Positions 33,553 through 42,083 of a DNA stretch of 64,000 nt are shown in pieces. Position 1 is the first letter of the stretch. The number at the start of each line of letters is the position of its first letter. The translations under genes were made by a program, and so were the position numbers. This DNA comes from Variovorax paradoxus. GTDB taxonomy: Bacteria > Pseudomonadota > Gammaproteobacteria > Burkholderiales > Burkholderiaceae_C. Where the stretch lies: NCBI RefSeq assembly GCF_030815975.1, contig NZ_JAUSXL010000002.1, positions 3,584,501 through 3,648,500 of the forward strand, written 5' to 3'. Below the pieces are notes generated by a model, which worked only from the letters and a program-made list of their open reading frames with translations, ran no database searches and was not told the DNA's origin.

Positions 33553-34371
33553 CTAGATGCACCCGCTGGCGCGGGCCGTGCGGACCGCCAGCGGCCTCTC
33601 CCATTGCAGCGGTGCGACTTCGCGGCACACGATGCGCGCCGGGGACGAATGGCCGGGCGCAGCGCACACCGACACGAGATGCTCGCGCGTGGGCTGCAGC
33701 TGCCAGAAATGCCAGCGCTGCGCGGTGCCGTCGAGCGAATCTGCGAGCGTGAATGCAATGCCGCCGGGGTCGTCCAGCGCAAAGCTGAAGCTGTCGAGCG
33801 GTATCTGCAGCCCCATGCCGCGTGCCTTGATGTAGCTTTCCTTCAGCGTCCACAGCTCGAAGAAGCGCTCTGCCTGCAGCGAGTGCGGCAGTGCGTTCAA
33901 TGCGGCCGACTCGGAGGGCGAGAAGAAGTGGCCAGCCACCTCCAGCGCAGCCTTGCGCCCGAGGTTTTCTGCATCGACGCCCAGGTCGATTTCACGCGCA
34001 ACAGCCATCACGATGAGGCCGTCGGTGTGGCTCAGGTTGAAGTCCAGGCCATGGGCTTCTTCCGCGAGGGGCGCCTCGATCCGAGGTCGGCCGAAGGGGC
34101 CGGTGGCGAAGCGCCAGGCCTGCGCCTGCACCGGTGCATAGCGCGACAGCACCGAGCGCGCCAGCACCCGCGTCAACAGGTAGCGGTGCCGGTCGCGAGC
34201 GAAGTGGAAGCGGTCGTGCTTCGATCGATCTTCGGGTGTTAACAAAGAGAAATATTCCGCCGTCAACGCGGGGTTGCCGGTGTCAGCGTGAAAGCAGAAC
34301 CAGAGATGGATGTCGCCCGCGGGCAGAGAGATGAGAGGGGCGGCGCTTGGCATGGACTGGCCGCGGCGCAT
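33553..34371 (-). CDS. 4'-Phosphopantetheinyl transferase, Sfp type
   Basis: A 272-residue protein (266 from the second Met) with the Sfp/Gsp signatures: FNLSHTDG, GVDAENLGR (GVDxE metal motif) and FELWTLKESYIKARGMGL (WxxKEA-K motif). The enzyme transfers the phosphopantetheine arm of CoA to carrier-domain serines. It is encoded divergently from the sigma factor and NRPS/PKS genes and is the obvious activator of their seven carrier domains visible here. Confidence 0.95.
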   Translation of the reverse strand: MRRGQSMPSAAPLISLPAGDIHLWFCFHADTGNPALTAEYFSLLTPEDRSKHDRFHFARDRHRYLLTRVLARSVLSRYAPVQAQAWRFATGPFGRPRIEAPLAEEAHGLDFNLSHTDGLIVMAVAREIDLGVDAENLGRKAALEVAGHFFSPSESAALNALPHSLQAERFFELWTLKESYIKARGMGLQIPLDSFSFALDDPGGIAFTLADSLDGTAQRWHFWQLQPTREHLVSVCAAPGHSSPARIVCREVAPLQWERPLAVRTARASGCI

Positions 34372-34675
34372 TGGCCGCGGACGGAATTTTTTGCGGATGA
34401 TGGCATGAAGCGAAGTGGTCTATCATTGCGCTCCCCCGCATGAGCGAAGCCGGATTCCGCATTTTTTCGCGGATCTTCAGGCCCCACGCATCGCCGCCCG
34501 AGACCATCTCGGAGCCTCAATCCACTTGTTTGAACGTTGATCTGGAAGGGTCATCAGGGTGACTCGAAATCCAATTATAAATAGAAATGATTCTTATTTA
34601 GATTGTTACGGAGAAAGTAGTAATTCGGACCTGCGGCCCGCTTCGGCTCGCTCACTGGAGGAAGAGGTGTTGAAC
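34372..34675. promoter_or_regulatory. Divergent control region of the siderophore locus
   Basis: About 300 bases between the leftward phosphopantetheinyl transferase gene and the rightward sigma factor gene. It contains the Fur-box-like repeat at 34577-34601 and a GGAGGAAGAGG ribosome site at 34657-34667. No further gene is seen. Confidence 0.65.
34577..34601 (+). promoter_or_regulatory. Fur-box-like inverted repeat upstream of the ECF sigma gene
   Basis: The core AAATAGAAATGATTCTTATTT (34579-34599) is an A/T-rich inverted repeat close to the Fur consensus. It shares AATGATT-TATTTA with the site before the receptor gene. Fur repression of the sigma factor would put the whole synthesis operon under iron control. 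Confidence 0.75.
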
Positions 34676-35209
34676 ATGCCATCGCGCTCGTCCGAGCCTT
34701 CGCTCGGGGAGGTCTTCATCGCCAATCGCGCCCAGCTTTGGCGCGTTGCCCGCAAGATCGTGAATACGGCGGATCTGGCCGACGACGTCGTGCAGGACGC
34801 CTATTTGAAGATCGTCGACGGCCCCTGCGTTCGGCAGGCCGACCGTCCCATCGGCTACTGCTGCCAGGTGGTGCGCAACATGGCGCTCGACTACTGCCGC
34901 CGCCATCGCGTCGAGGCCAGCTATCGCACTTTCGATGTCGACGTGGAACTGCTCGATGTGCCGGCTGCCGCCACGCCGGACCGCATGATGTGCGAGCGCC
35001 AGGTCATCACTGCGATCGACAAGGTTCTTTCCGGGCTCGCGCCAAGAACGCGCCTGGTCTTCGAGCTCTACCGGCTGGAAGGGCTGACGCAGCGCGAGAT
35101 TGCCGCGCGCCTGGGTTGCGCGCTGGGGCTCGTGAATGGCCTGATCGCCGAGGCTGCGACGGCCATCAAGTCGTGCGGCCATCTGCTGTTCGAGAGCGGC
35201 TCTCGCTAG
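34676..35209 (+). CDS. ECF sigma factor, iron-starvation (PvdS/OrbS/FecI-like)
   Basis: The protein has 177 residues from ATG 34676, which has a strong GGAGGAAGAGG ribosome site; a GTG at 34559 would start inside or before the Fur site and is rejected. Sigma region 2 is ADLADDVVQDAYLKIVDGP, then PIGYCCQVVRNMALDYCRRH; region 4 is LSGLAPRTRLVFELYRLEGL, then TQREIAARLGCALGLVNGLI. Such factors drive siderophore synthesis genes when iron is short. It heads the cluster DUF4880, MbtH, thioesterase, NRPS/PKS. Confidence 0.92.
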   Translation: MPSRSSEPSLGEVFIANRAQLWRVARKIVNTADLADDVVQDAYLKIVDGPCVRQADRPIGYCCQVVRNMALDYCRRHRVEASYRTFDVDVELLDVPAAATPDRMMCERQVITAIDKVLSGLAPRTRLVFELYRLEGLTQREIAARLGCALGLVNGLIAEAATAIKSCGHLLFESGSR

Positions 35210-35297
35210 AAGCTGTAATGGGAACGGGAAAGAAGCAGCCCGGTTTCCCGCGAGAATGCGCGTTGTTCTACACGGGCAACCGCGAGCAGCTTCGAGA

Positions 35298-35558
35298 ATG
35301 ACACACGAACAAGACGATCCCATCTGGAACACCGCCTGGGACTGGGTACAGCGCGAGCACGACCGCGAGAGCTTCGACGAAGCGGCGCGCGCCGAAATGA
35401 CGGCCTGGCTGGTGGCGGAGGCTTCGCATCGCCGCGCCTATGACAAGGCCGCACGACTCTGGCTGCTTGCGGGCTTCGTGCCGCCGGCCAATGATTTCGG
35501 CGATGGCGACGAATCTCCCGACGACGCAATCGGCGGCGCGCCCCGCGCCGGCAAGTAA
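35298..35558 (+). CDS. Orphan DUF4880 (FecR N-terminal domain) protein
   Basis: The 86-residue protein (NTAWDWVQREHDRESFDEAA, AEMTAWLVAEASHRRAYDKAARLW) matches only the cytoplasmic N-terminal anti-sigma domain of FecR-like regulators (DUF4880). The membrane helix and periplasmic FecR domain are absent, and no truncation scar is visible. It follows the ECF sigma gene and would most simply bind it in the cytoplasm as an anti- or co-sigma factor. The start is ATG 35298 with an AGAA-rich upstream region; an upstream GTG-type start at 35256 is less likely. Confidence 0.75.
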   Translation: MTHEQDDPIWNTAWDWVQREHDRESFDEAARAEMTAWLVAEASHRRAYDKAARLWLLAGFVPPANDFGDGDESPDDAIGGAPRAGK

Positions 35559-35775
35559 AGCCAGACTTCCCTGCCAGCGCGCGCCGTGCCGCGCGTTTGT
35601 GCAATGGCCCCATCGGCCCGCGTTGGTGGATGCAGCCAACGTCCCCGCAAGTGCTCCCTCGTGAAATGAACAGATTCGCTTGCGAAGCGTCCTGTTGGCA
35701 GGGGCGCTGCGATTCGATCCGGTCCGCGACCGGCCATCCGGCGCTCCTTCTGTTCAATCACACAAGGATGCATCG

Positions 35776-36036
35776 ATGTCGACGAGCTGTTTTGACCGTG
35801 AAGACGAGACCTTCATTGTTCTGGTCAATCACGAAGACCAGTACTCCATCTGGCCGCACTGGAAGGCCGTGCCTGGCGGATGGACCGCCGTCGAAGGTGT
35901 GCAGGGCGACAAGAAAGCCGTCCTGGCCTACGTCGAGAGCCATTGGACCGACATGCGGCCGCGCTCCCTGCGTGAATGGATGCAGCAGCAGGAAGAGCAA
36001 CAAGGCGAGCGGACCACGGAGCGCGCGGCCGGCTGA
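35776..36036 (+). CDS. MbtH-like NRPS adenylation chaperone
   Basis: The 86-residue protein starts at ATG 35776 behind AAGGA. It has the MbtH signature ([20 protein letters not shown], then [18 protein letters not shown]), with all the Trp residues of the fold. MbtH proteins bind and activate adenylation domains of NRPSs. Its stop overlaps the thioesterase start by one base (TGATG at 36034-36038). A control region of about 217 bases precedes it and could hold the sigma-dependent promoter; I could not identify that with confidence. Confidence 0.95.
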   Translation: MSTSCFDREDETFIVLVNHEDQYSIWPHWKAVPGGWTAVEGVQGDKKAVLAYVESHWTDMRPRSLREWMQQQEEQQGERTTERAAG

Positions 36037-36764
36037 TGGCCATGCAGGCGCCTCTTTCGCTTCTGTGCCTGCCATGCGCCGGCGCCAGCGCCGCCATGTA
36101 CCTGCGCTGGCGCCGCTTGCTTCCGCCGTGGGTCCGCATCGTGCCGGTGGAGCTGCCGGGGCGCGGTGCGCGGATGGGCGAGGCCTTCGTCGAAGACTTC
36201 GATGCCATGGTCGCGCGGATATGCACCGAGCAGGCCGAGGCGATGCGCGGCGACTTCGCGATCTTCGGCCACAGCATGGGCGCGCAGCTGGCCCATGGCG
36301 TGGCCCGCCGGCTTCAGGCCTCGCGGCGGCCGATGCCGCGCGCGCTGCTGGTGTCCGGCAGTGCAGCACCCTCGCGGCGCGACCCTGAGCGCTTTGCCGG
36401 CGGAGAAGACGACGCTTCGCTGACCGCCGAGCTGCGCAAGCAAGGCGGCACGCCCGAAGAGGTGTTTGCCAGCGACGAGCTCATGCGCATCACGCTCGAC
36501 ACGCTGCGCGCCGACCGCCGCGTCTGCCGCAGCCACGACGCACGCGCCAGGGCAGGCGCGCCGCCCCTGCCGCTGCCCGTGCATGTCTTCGCGGGCCGGC
36601 AGGACGACATCGAGGTGCCAGCCATGGCCGCCTGGTCGAAAGAGACCGCAGGCGTCTTCACGCTCGACTGGTTCGAGGGCGGCCACTTCTTCCTGCGGCA
36701 GCGCGAGACCGAATTCCTCGCCGCGCTCGCACGGCATCTGACTACACATCTTCCCGTGCACTAG
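36036..36764 (+). CDS. Type II thioesterase
   Basis: A 242-residue alpha/beta hydrolase: CLPCAGASAAMYLRWRRLLP at the N-terminus, nucleophile Ser80 in GHSMGAQ, and His in FEGGHFFLR near the C-terminus. Stand-alone thioesterases of this kind remove misloaded or stalled groups from NRPS/PKS carrier domains. The ATG overlaps the mbtH stop, and the first synthetase gene follows after 9 bases. Confidence 0.93.
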   Translation: MAMQAPLSLLCLPCAGASAAMYLRWRRLLPPWVRIVPVELPGRGARMGEAFVEDFDAMVARICTEQAEAMRGDFAIFGHSMGAQLAHGVARRLQASRRPMPRALLVSGSAAPSRRDPERFAGGEDDASLTAELRKQGGTPEEVFASDELMRITLDTLRADRRVCRSHDARARAGAPPLPLPVHVFAGRQDDIEVPAMAAWSKETAGVFTLDWFEGGHFFLRQRETEFLAALARHLTTHLPVH

Positions 36765-36773
36765 AGACTCGAT

Positions 36774-39700
36774 ATGAATGAACTGCTCGCGACGCAATCC
36801 GGCGGCCCGCGCCCGCGCAATTTCGTGGCACACCTGCGCGCACTGGCCGAACAGCGTCCGGACGACGTCTGGCTCACCGTGGTCGACGAGGCCGATGGCG
36901 TCTACAGCGAGCTGCCCATCACCTATGCCGCCTTCGAGCGCCGCGTTCGTGCGCTCGCGGCACGGCTGCAGCAGCAGTTCGCCAAGGGCGAGCGCGCGCT
37001 CGTCATGCTCGACAACGGCGACCACTATGCCGTGAGCATGCTGGCTTGCTTCTACTGCGGCGTGATCGCGGTGCCGGTGTTTCCGCCGGAGTCGACGCGG
37101 CCCCAGCACCTCGCGCGGCTCACCGGCGTGGCGGCTGATTCGCAGGCGCGTTGCGTGCTGACATCGACCGCTTTCAGCGAAGCGATGGCCTCGGCCGGCA
37201 GCCAGTTCGGCGAGGTGGCCCTCGTCGCCGTCGACGCGATCGACCCCGCGCTCGCCGATGCGTGGCAGCCCTTCGAGCCGGCGGACGAAGACGTCGCCTT
37301 CCTGCAATACACCTCGGGTTCGACCTCGGCGCCCAAGGGCGTCATCGTGACGCACGGCAACCTGATGGCCAACGAGCATGCGATCCAGGTCGGCATGGGC
37401 ATCGGCCCCGACGACAAGTTCGTTTCGTGGGCGCCGCTGTACCACGACATGGGCCTGATCGGCGGCCTGATGCAGCCGCTGTACAGCGGCATCCCGCTGG
37501 TGCTGACCTCGCCGCGCTACTTTCTCGAGCGGCCGGTGCGCTGGTTCGAACTGATCTCGCGCCATCGCGCCACGCTCAGCGGCGGCCCCGACTTTTCGTT
37601 CCGCCTGTGCCTGGAGCGCGTGAAAGATGCGCAGATCGCGCAACTCGACCTCTCGAGCTGGCGCGTGGCCTATACCGGTGCCGAGCCGGTGCGCGCCGAC
37701 ACGGAGTTCGAATTCATCGAGCGTTTTGCACCGGCCGGCTTCGACCCCGGCGCTGTCTATCCCTGCTACGGCCTCGCCGAGGCCACGCTGTTCGTGACGG
37801 GCGGCCAGCGCGGCAGCGGCATGGTCGCGCGCGGCTTCAGCGCCGACGGCCTGGCCAGCGGTGCCGGCACGCCGAGCGAAGGCGGCACGCTGCTGGTCGG
37901 CTGCGGCGGCGTCGCAGTCCACCATGAAATCGAGATCGTCGAACCCGCCACGCTGTCAACTGCGGCGCCCGGCCGCATCGGCGAGATCTGGGCCCACGGG
38001 CCGAGCATCGGCGCCGGCTATTGGGGCAAGGAACTCGAGTCGCGCGAGACTTTCGTCGAGCGTGCGGGCCGGCGCTGGCTGCGCACCGGCGACCTCGGCT
38101 TCGTCTGCGACGGTGAGCTTTATGTGACCGGCCGCATCAAGGACCTGATCATCGTGCGTGGCCACAACATCTATCCGCAGGACATCGAGCGCGTCATCGA
38201 GGCCGAGGTCGATGCGGTGCGCAAGGGCCGTGTCGCGGTCTTCGCAACCAGCGGGCCGGCGGGCGAAGGCATCGGCGCCGCGGCCGAGGTGTCGCGCAGC
38301 ATGCAGAAGCTGGTGCCGCCGCAGGTGCTGGTCGAGGCGCTCAGTGCCGCGGTCAGCGAGGTGTTCGGCGAGCCGCTGTCGGCCGTGCTGCTGCTCAACC
38401 CGGGCGGCATGCCCAAGACCACCAGCGGCAAGCTGCAGCGCAGCGCCTGCCGCGCCGGCTGGCTGGACCGCAGCGCCGACGCCTATGCCATCTACGAACG
38501 CGGCGCTTTTATCAAGGGCGGCCCGGTCGAGACGCAAGCCGAAGTGCCCGTACTCGACGAGACCGAGCGCGCCGTCGACGCCGTCTGGCGCGAAGTGCTG
38601 CGGCCGGCCGATGCGAAGCCGTTTGCGCGCGATGCGCATTTCTTCATACGCGGCGGCAGCTCGCTCACCGCCACACAGGTCGCGGCACGCATCTCCGGTC
38701 ATTGGGACATCGACTACCCGGTGCGGCTGATGTTCGAGCGCCCGCGGCTGCACGAGAGTGCGGCGGCCATTCGGGAGCGGTTGAAACAGGGCGTGCACGC
38801 ACGGCCCGCGCCCATCGCGCTGCTGCCGGCCGAGCGCCGGCTGCATGCGCTGCCGCTGTCCCATGCGCAGGAGCGCCAGTGGTTCCTCTGGCAGCTCGAT
38901 CCGGCGAGTGCGGCGTACCACATGAGCGGCGCGCTCCGCCTCACGGGCGCCTTGCAGGCCGATGCGCTGCAAGACGCGCTGGACGATCTTGTCGCGCGCC
39001 ACGAATCGCTGCGCACCGTGTTCCGTGCGGGCAGCGACGGTATCGCCGTGCAATGGATCAAGCCCTCCGGCATGCTCGCGCTGGAAGTGATCGACCTGCG
39101 CGACGTTCCCACCGCCGAACGCGAAGCCCGGCTCGAGGGCGAAACCCGCCGCATCAAGAGCGCGCCCTTCGACCTCACCCAGGGCGGCCTGCTGCGTGTG
39201 GCGCTGATTCGCCTGGCGGACGAAACGCAGGTGCTCGCTGTGGTGATGCACCACATCGTGTCAGACGGCGCCTCGATGCAGGTGCTGATCGACGAGTTCG
39301 CCGCGGGCTACGCGGCGCGCCTGCTGGGTCGGCCGGCGGCACTTCCCGTGCCGCGCGTGCAGTACGCCGACTACGCCGTGTGGCAGCGCGAATGGCTGGC
39401 CGCCGGCGAGGCGCAGCGCCAGCTCGACTGGTGGCGCGCGCAGCTTGGCGACGAGCATCCGGTGCTCGAACTGCGCACCGACCATCCGCGCAAGCCGCAG
39501 GCCAGCTACAACGCGGCGCGGCATGCCTTCGAACTGCCCGCGCCACTGCTCGGCCAGCTGCGCAATCTCGCGCAGTCCGAAAACGCCACGCTGTTCATGG
39601 TGCTGCTGGCGGGCCTCCAGGCCCTGCTGCACCGCTACACGGGCCAGGAGGAAATCCGCGTCGGCGCCGCCATTGCGAACCGCAACCGCGTGGAGTTCGA

Positions 39701-42083
39701 GAACGTGATCGGCCTGTTCGTCAACACGCTGGTGCTGCGCAACCCGATCGATGGCCGCACGCCTGTGTTACGCGTGCTCGCGCAGGCCAGGGAAGCGGTG
39801 CTCGGCGCGCAGGCGCACCAGGACCTGCCCTTCGAGCAGCTGGTGCAGCGGCTGCAGCCCGAGCGCAGCATGAGCCACAGCCCGTTGTTCCAGGTGATTT
39901 TCAACCATCTGTTCGAGGACCGCCGTGCGCTGCAGCGCCTGCATGGCGTCGAGGTGAGCGACCACGTTCTGCCCGACCTCCAGACCCAGTTCGACTGGGT
40001 GCTGGAAGCCCGCGAGCGGCCCGACGGACGCCTGCTGCTCGACGTGATCTACGCCGAAGACCTGTTCGAGCGCGAGACCATCGCGCGCATGGCGCAGCAC
40101 TACGTGGCGGTGCTCGGTGCGCTCTGCGCCGATGCGGGCTGCGCGGTGGGCGACATCGACCTGCTGCGCGCCCCCGAGAAGTCGCAGCTTGCGCAGTGGG
40201 GCGTGAACGCGCACCGCGAGCCGCAACCGGAACCGGTGCACCACGCCATCGCGCGGCATGCCGCACAGCAGCCCGACGCCATCGCACTGCTGTTCGGCGA
40301 CGAGGCACTGAGCTTTGCCGAGCTCGACCGCCGCGCCAATCGCCTCGCCCACCGGCTGATCGCGCTCGGCGTCCGGCCCGACATGCGCGTGGGCATCGCG
40401 ATGGAGCGCTCCGTCGAGATGGTGGTGGGGATCCTGGGCATCCTCAAGGCCGGTGGCGCCTACCTGCCGCTGGACCCGGAGTACCCGGTGCAGCGCCTCG
40501 ACTACATGGTGGAAGACAGCGGCATCGCGCTGCTGCTCGTGCACCGTGCCACGCGCGACCTCATCGCGGGCCGCCCCGGCCTGGCCAAGCTGGAGGTCGA
40601 TGGCAGCTACTTTGCCGACCAGCCCGAAGACGACCCGCAGGTCGCGCTGCACGCAGAAAACCTCGCCTACGTCATCTACACCTCCGGTTCCACCGGCAAG
40701 CCCAAGGGCGCGGCCGTGCGCCACGCGGCGCTGCACAGCTGCATGGCCTGGATGCAGCAGACCTACGGCCTGACCCGCGACCACACCGTGCTGCACAAGG
40801 CGCCATTCGGCTTCGACGTGTCGGTATGGGAAATGTTCTGGCCGATGACCGCGGGTGCGCGGCTGGTCGTTGCCAACCCCGGGGATCACCGCGACCCCGA
40901 GCGGCTGGTTCAGCTGATTCAGCGCCACCAGATCACGACGCTGAACTTCGTCCCCTCCATGTTGCAGGCCTTCCTGGCGCATCCGGGCATCGAGGCAAGC
41001 ACTCGGCTGCAGCACATCATCTGCGGCGGAGAGGCCATGCCCGCCGAGACGCAGAAGGAGACGCTGCAGCGCCTCGGCGGCGCCACGCTGCAGAACCTGT
41101 ATGGCCCTACGGAGGCCACCATCCACGTTACGCGCTGGACCTGCCACCTGGAGTCCGATGGCAGCGGCCAGAGCCTGGTGCCGATAGGACAGCCGATCAG
41201 CGATACCCAATGCCACGTGCTCGATGCGGCGCTGAACATGGTGCCGCGCGGCGTGGCCGGCGAGCTGTACCTGGGCGGCGTGAGCCTCGCGCGCGGCTAT
41301 CTCGGCAAGCCCGGCCTGAGTGCCGAGCGCTTCGTGGCCAACCCCTACGGGCAGGGCGACCGGCTCTACCGCACCGGCGACCTCGTGCGCTGGAACACCG
41401 AGGGCCAGATCGAGTACCTGGGCCGCATCGACCACCAGGTGAAGATCCGGGGCTTTCGCATCGAGCTGGGCGAGATCGAGGCGCAGATCCTCGCGCAGCC
41501 CGAGGTGCGTGAAGCCGTCGTCGTGGCCCGTGAGGGCGCGGGCGGCGCCTCGCTGGTGGCCTACATCGCGGCGCATGCGGACCGGGCCGTCGACACCGCG
41601 GCACTGCGCGAGCGACTGGCGCAGGTGCTGCCCGACTACATGGTGCCGCGCGCCATCGTCACCTTGCCGGCGCTGCCGCTCAATGCGAACGGCAAGGTCG
41701 ACCGCAAGGCGCTGCCCGAACCAGAGGGGTTGGGCCGAGCGAGCACCTACGAAGCGCCGCAAGGCCATGCGGCGCGCACGCTCGCGGCCATCTGGTCCGA
41801 AGTGCTGCAGGTCGAACAGGTCGGCCTGCACGACAACTTCTTCGACCTCGGCGGGCATTCGCTGCTGCTGATCCGCGCGCACCGGCTGCTGGAAGACCGG
41901 CTGCAGGCTACGTTCCCGCTGGTCAATCTCTTCAAGTACCCCACCGTCGAATCGCTGGCCCGGTGGATCGAGCAGGGCGGAGCGCAAGCCGCTGCCGCGT
42001 CCACCGCGGGTGGCAACGAACGTGCGCTGCGCCAGCGCGCCGCAATGCTTCAACGCCGCAAAGCGGCAGAGAGAGTCAACTGA
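36774..42083 (+). CDS. NRPS loading protein: fatty acyl-AMP ligase, ACP, C, A (Thr-like), T
   Basis: A 1769-residue protein. Domains are a FAAL/acyl-AMP ligase (residues about 1-590, YTSGSTSAPKGV at 179), an ACP (Ser630 in GGSSL), a condensation domain (HHIVSDG from His826), an adenylation domain (about 1,140-1,650) and a T domain (Ser1696 in GGHSL). The FAAL activates a fatty acid that is passed to the first amino acid, giving a lipopeptide. The adenylation pocket, read by aligning FDVSVWE, LNFVPSM, IICGGE and [12 protein letters not shown], is D-V-W-N-I-G-L-I-H-K. It is closest to the threonine code, though not identical to it. Stop and start overlap with the PKS gene (ATGA at 42083). Confidence 0.93.
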   Translation: MNELLATQSGGPRPRNFVAHLRALAEQRPDDVWLTVVDEADGVYSELPITYAAFERRVRALAARLQQQFAKGERALVMLDNGDHYAVSMLACFYCGVIAVPVFPPESTRPQHLARLTGVAADSQARCVLTSTAFSEAMASAGSQFGEVALVAVDAIDPALADAWQPFEPADEDVAFLQYTSGSTSAPKGVIVTHGNLMANEHAIQVGMGIGPDDKFVSWAPLYHDMGLIGGLMQPLYSGIPLVLTSPRYFLERPVRWFELISRHRATLSGGPDFSFRLCLERVKDAQIAQLDLSSWRVAYTGAEPVRADTEFEFIERFAPAGFDPGAVYPCYGLAEATLFVTGGQRGSGMVARGFSADGLASGAGTPSEGGTLLVGCGGVAVHHEIEIVEPATLSTAAPGRIGEIWAHGPSIGAGYWGKELESRETFVERAGRRWLRTGDLGFVCDGELYVTGRIKDLIIVRGHNIYPQDIERVIEAEVDAVRKGRVAVFATSGPAGEGIGAAAEVSRSMQKLVPPQVLVEALSAAVSEVFGEPLSAVLLLNPGGMPKTTSGKLQRSACRAGWLDRSADAYAIYERGAFIKGGPVETQAEVPVLDETERAVDAVWREVLRPADAKPFARDAHFFIRGGSSLTATQVAARISGHWDIDYPVRLMFERPRLHESAAAIRERLKQGVHARPAPIALLPAERRLHALPLSHAQERQWFLWQLDPASAAYHMSGALRLTGALQADALQDALDDLVARHESLRTVFRAGSDGIAVQWIKPSGMLALEVIDLRDVPTAEREARLEGETRRIKSAPFDLTQGGLLRVALIRLADETQVLAVVMHHIVSDGASMQVLIDEFAAGYAARLLGRPAALPVPRVQYADYAVWQREWLAAGEAQRQLDWWRAQLGDEHPVLELRTDHPRKPQASYNAARHAFELPAPLLGQLRNLAQSENATLFMVLLAGLQALLHRYTGQEEIRVGAAIANRNRVEFENVIGLFVNTLVLRNPIDGRTPVLRVLAQAREAVLGAQAHQDLPFEQLVQRLQPERSMSHSPLFQVIFNHLFEDRRALQRLHGVEVSDHVLPDLQTQFDWVLEARERPDGRLLLDVIYAEDLFERETIARMAQHYVAVLGALCADAGCAVGDIDLLRAPEKSQLAQWGVNAHREPQPEPVHHAIARHAAQQPDAIALLFGDEALSFAELDRRANRLAHRLIALGVRPDMRVGIAMERSVEMVVGILGILKAGGAYLPLDPEYPVQRLDYMVEDSGIALLLVHRATRDLIAGRPGLAKLEVDGSYFADQPEDDPQVALHAENLAYVIYTSGSTGKPKGAAVRHAALHSCMAWMQQTYGLTRDHTVLHKAPFGFDVSVWEMFWPMTAGARLVVANPGDHRDPERLVQLIQRHQITTLNFVPSMLQAFLAHPGIEASTRLQHIICGGEAMPAETQKETLQRLGGATLQNLYGPTEATIHVTRWTCHLESDGSGQSLVPIGQPISDTQCHVLDAALNMVPRGVAGELYLGGVSLARGYLGKPGLSAERFVANPYGQGDRLYRTGDLVRWNTEGQIEYLGRIDHQVKIRGFRIELGEIEAQILAQPEVREAVVVAREGAGGASLVAYIAAHADRAVDTAALRERLAQVLPDYMVPRAIVTLPALPLNANGKVDRKALPEPEGLGRASTYEAPQGHAARTLAAIWSEVLQVEQVGLHDNFFDLGGHSLLLIRAHRLLEDRLQATFPLVNLFKYPTVESLARWIEQGGAQAAAASTAGGNERALRQRAAMLQRRKAAERVN

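Noticed and set aside
34559..34675. Longer start for the ECF sigma factor at GTG 34559
   Set aside because: It would place the Fur-box-like repeat inside the coding region and lacks a good ribosome site; ATG 34676 has GGAGGAAGAGG just upstream.
38702..41512. 936-residue plus-strand frame inside the first synthetase gene
   Set aside because: Its Arg/Ala-rich composition without motifs marks it as a +1 shadow of the C-A region of the loading synthetase.
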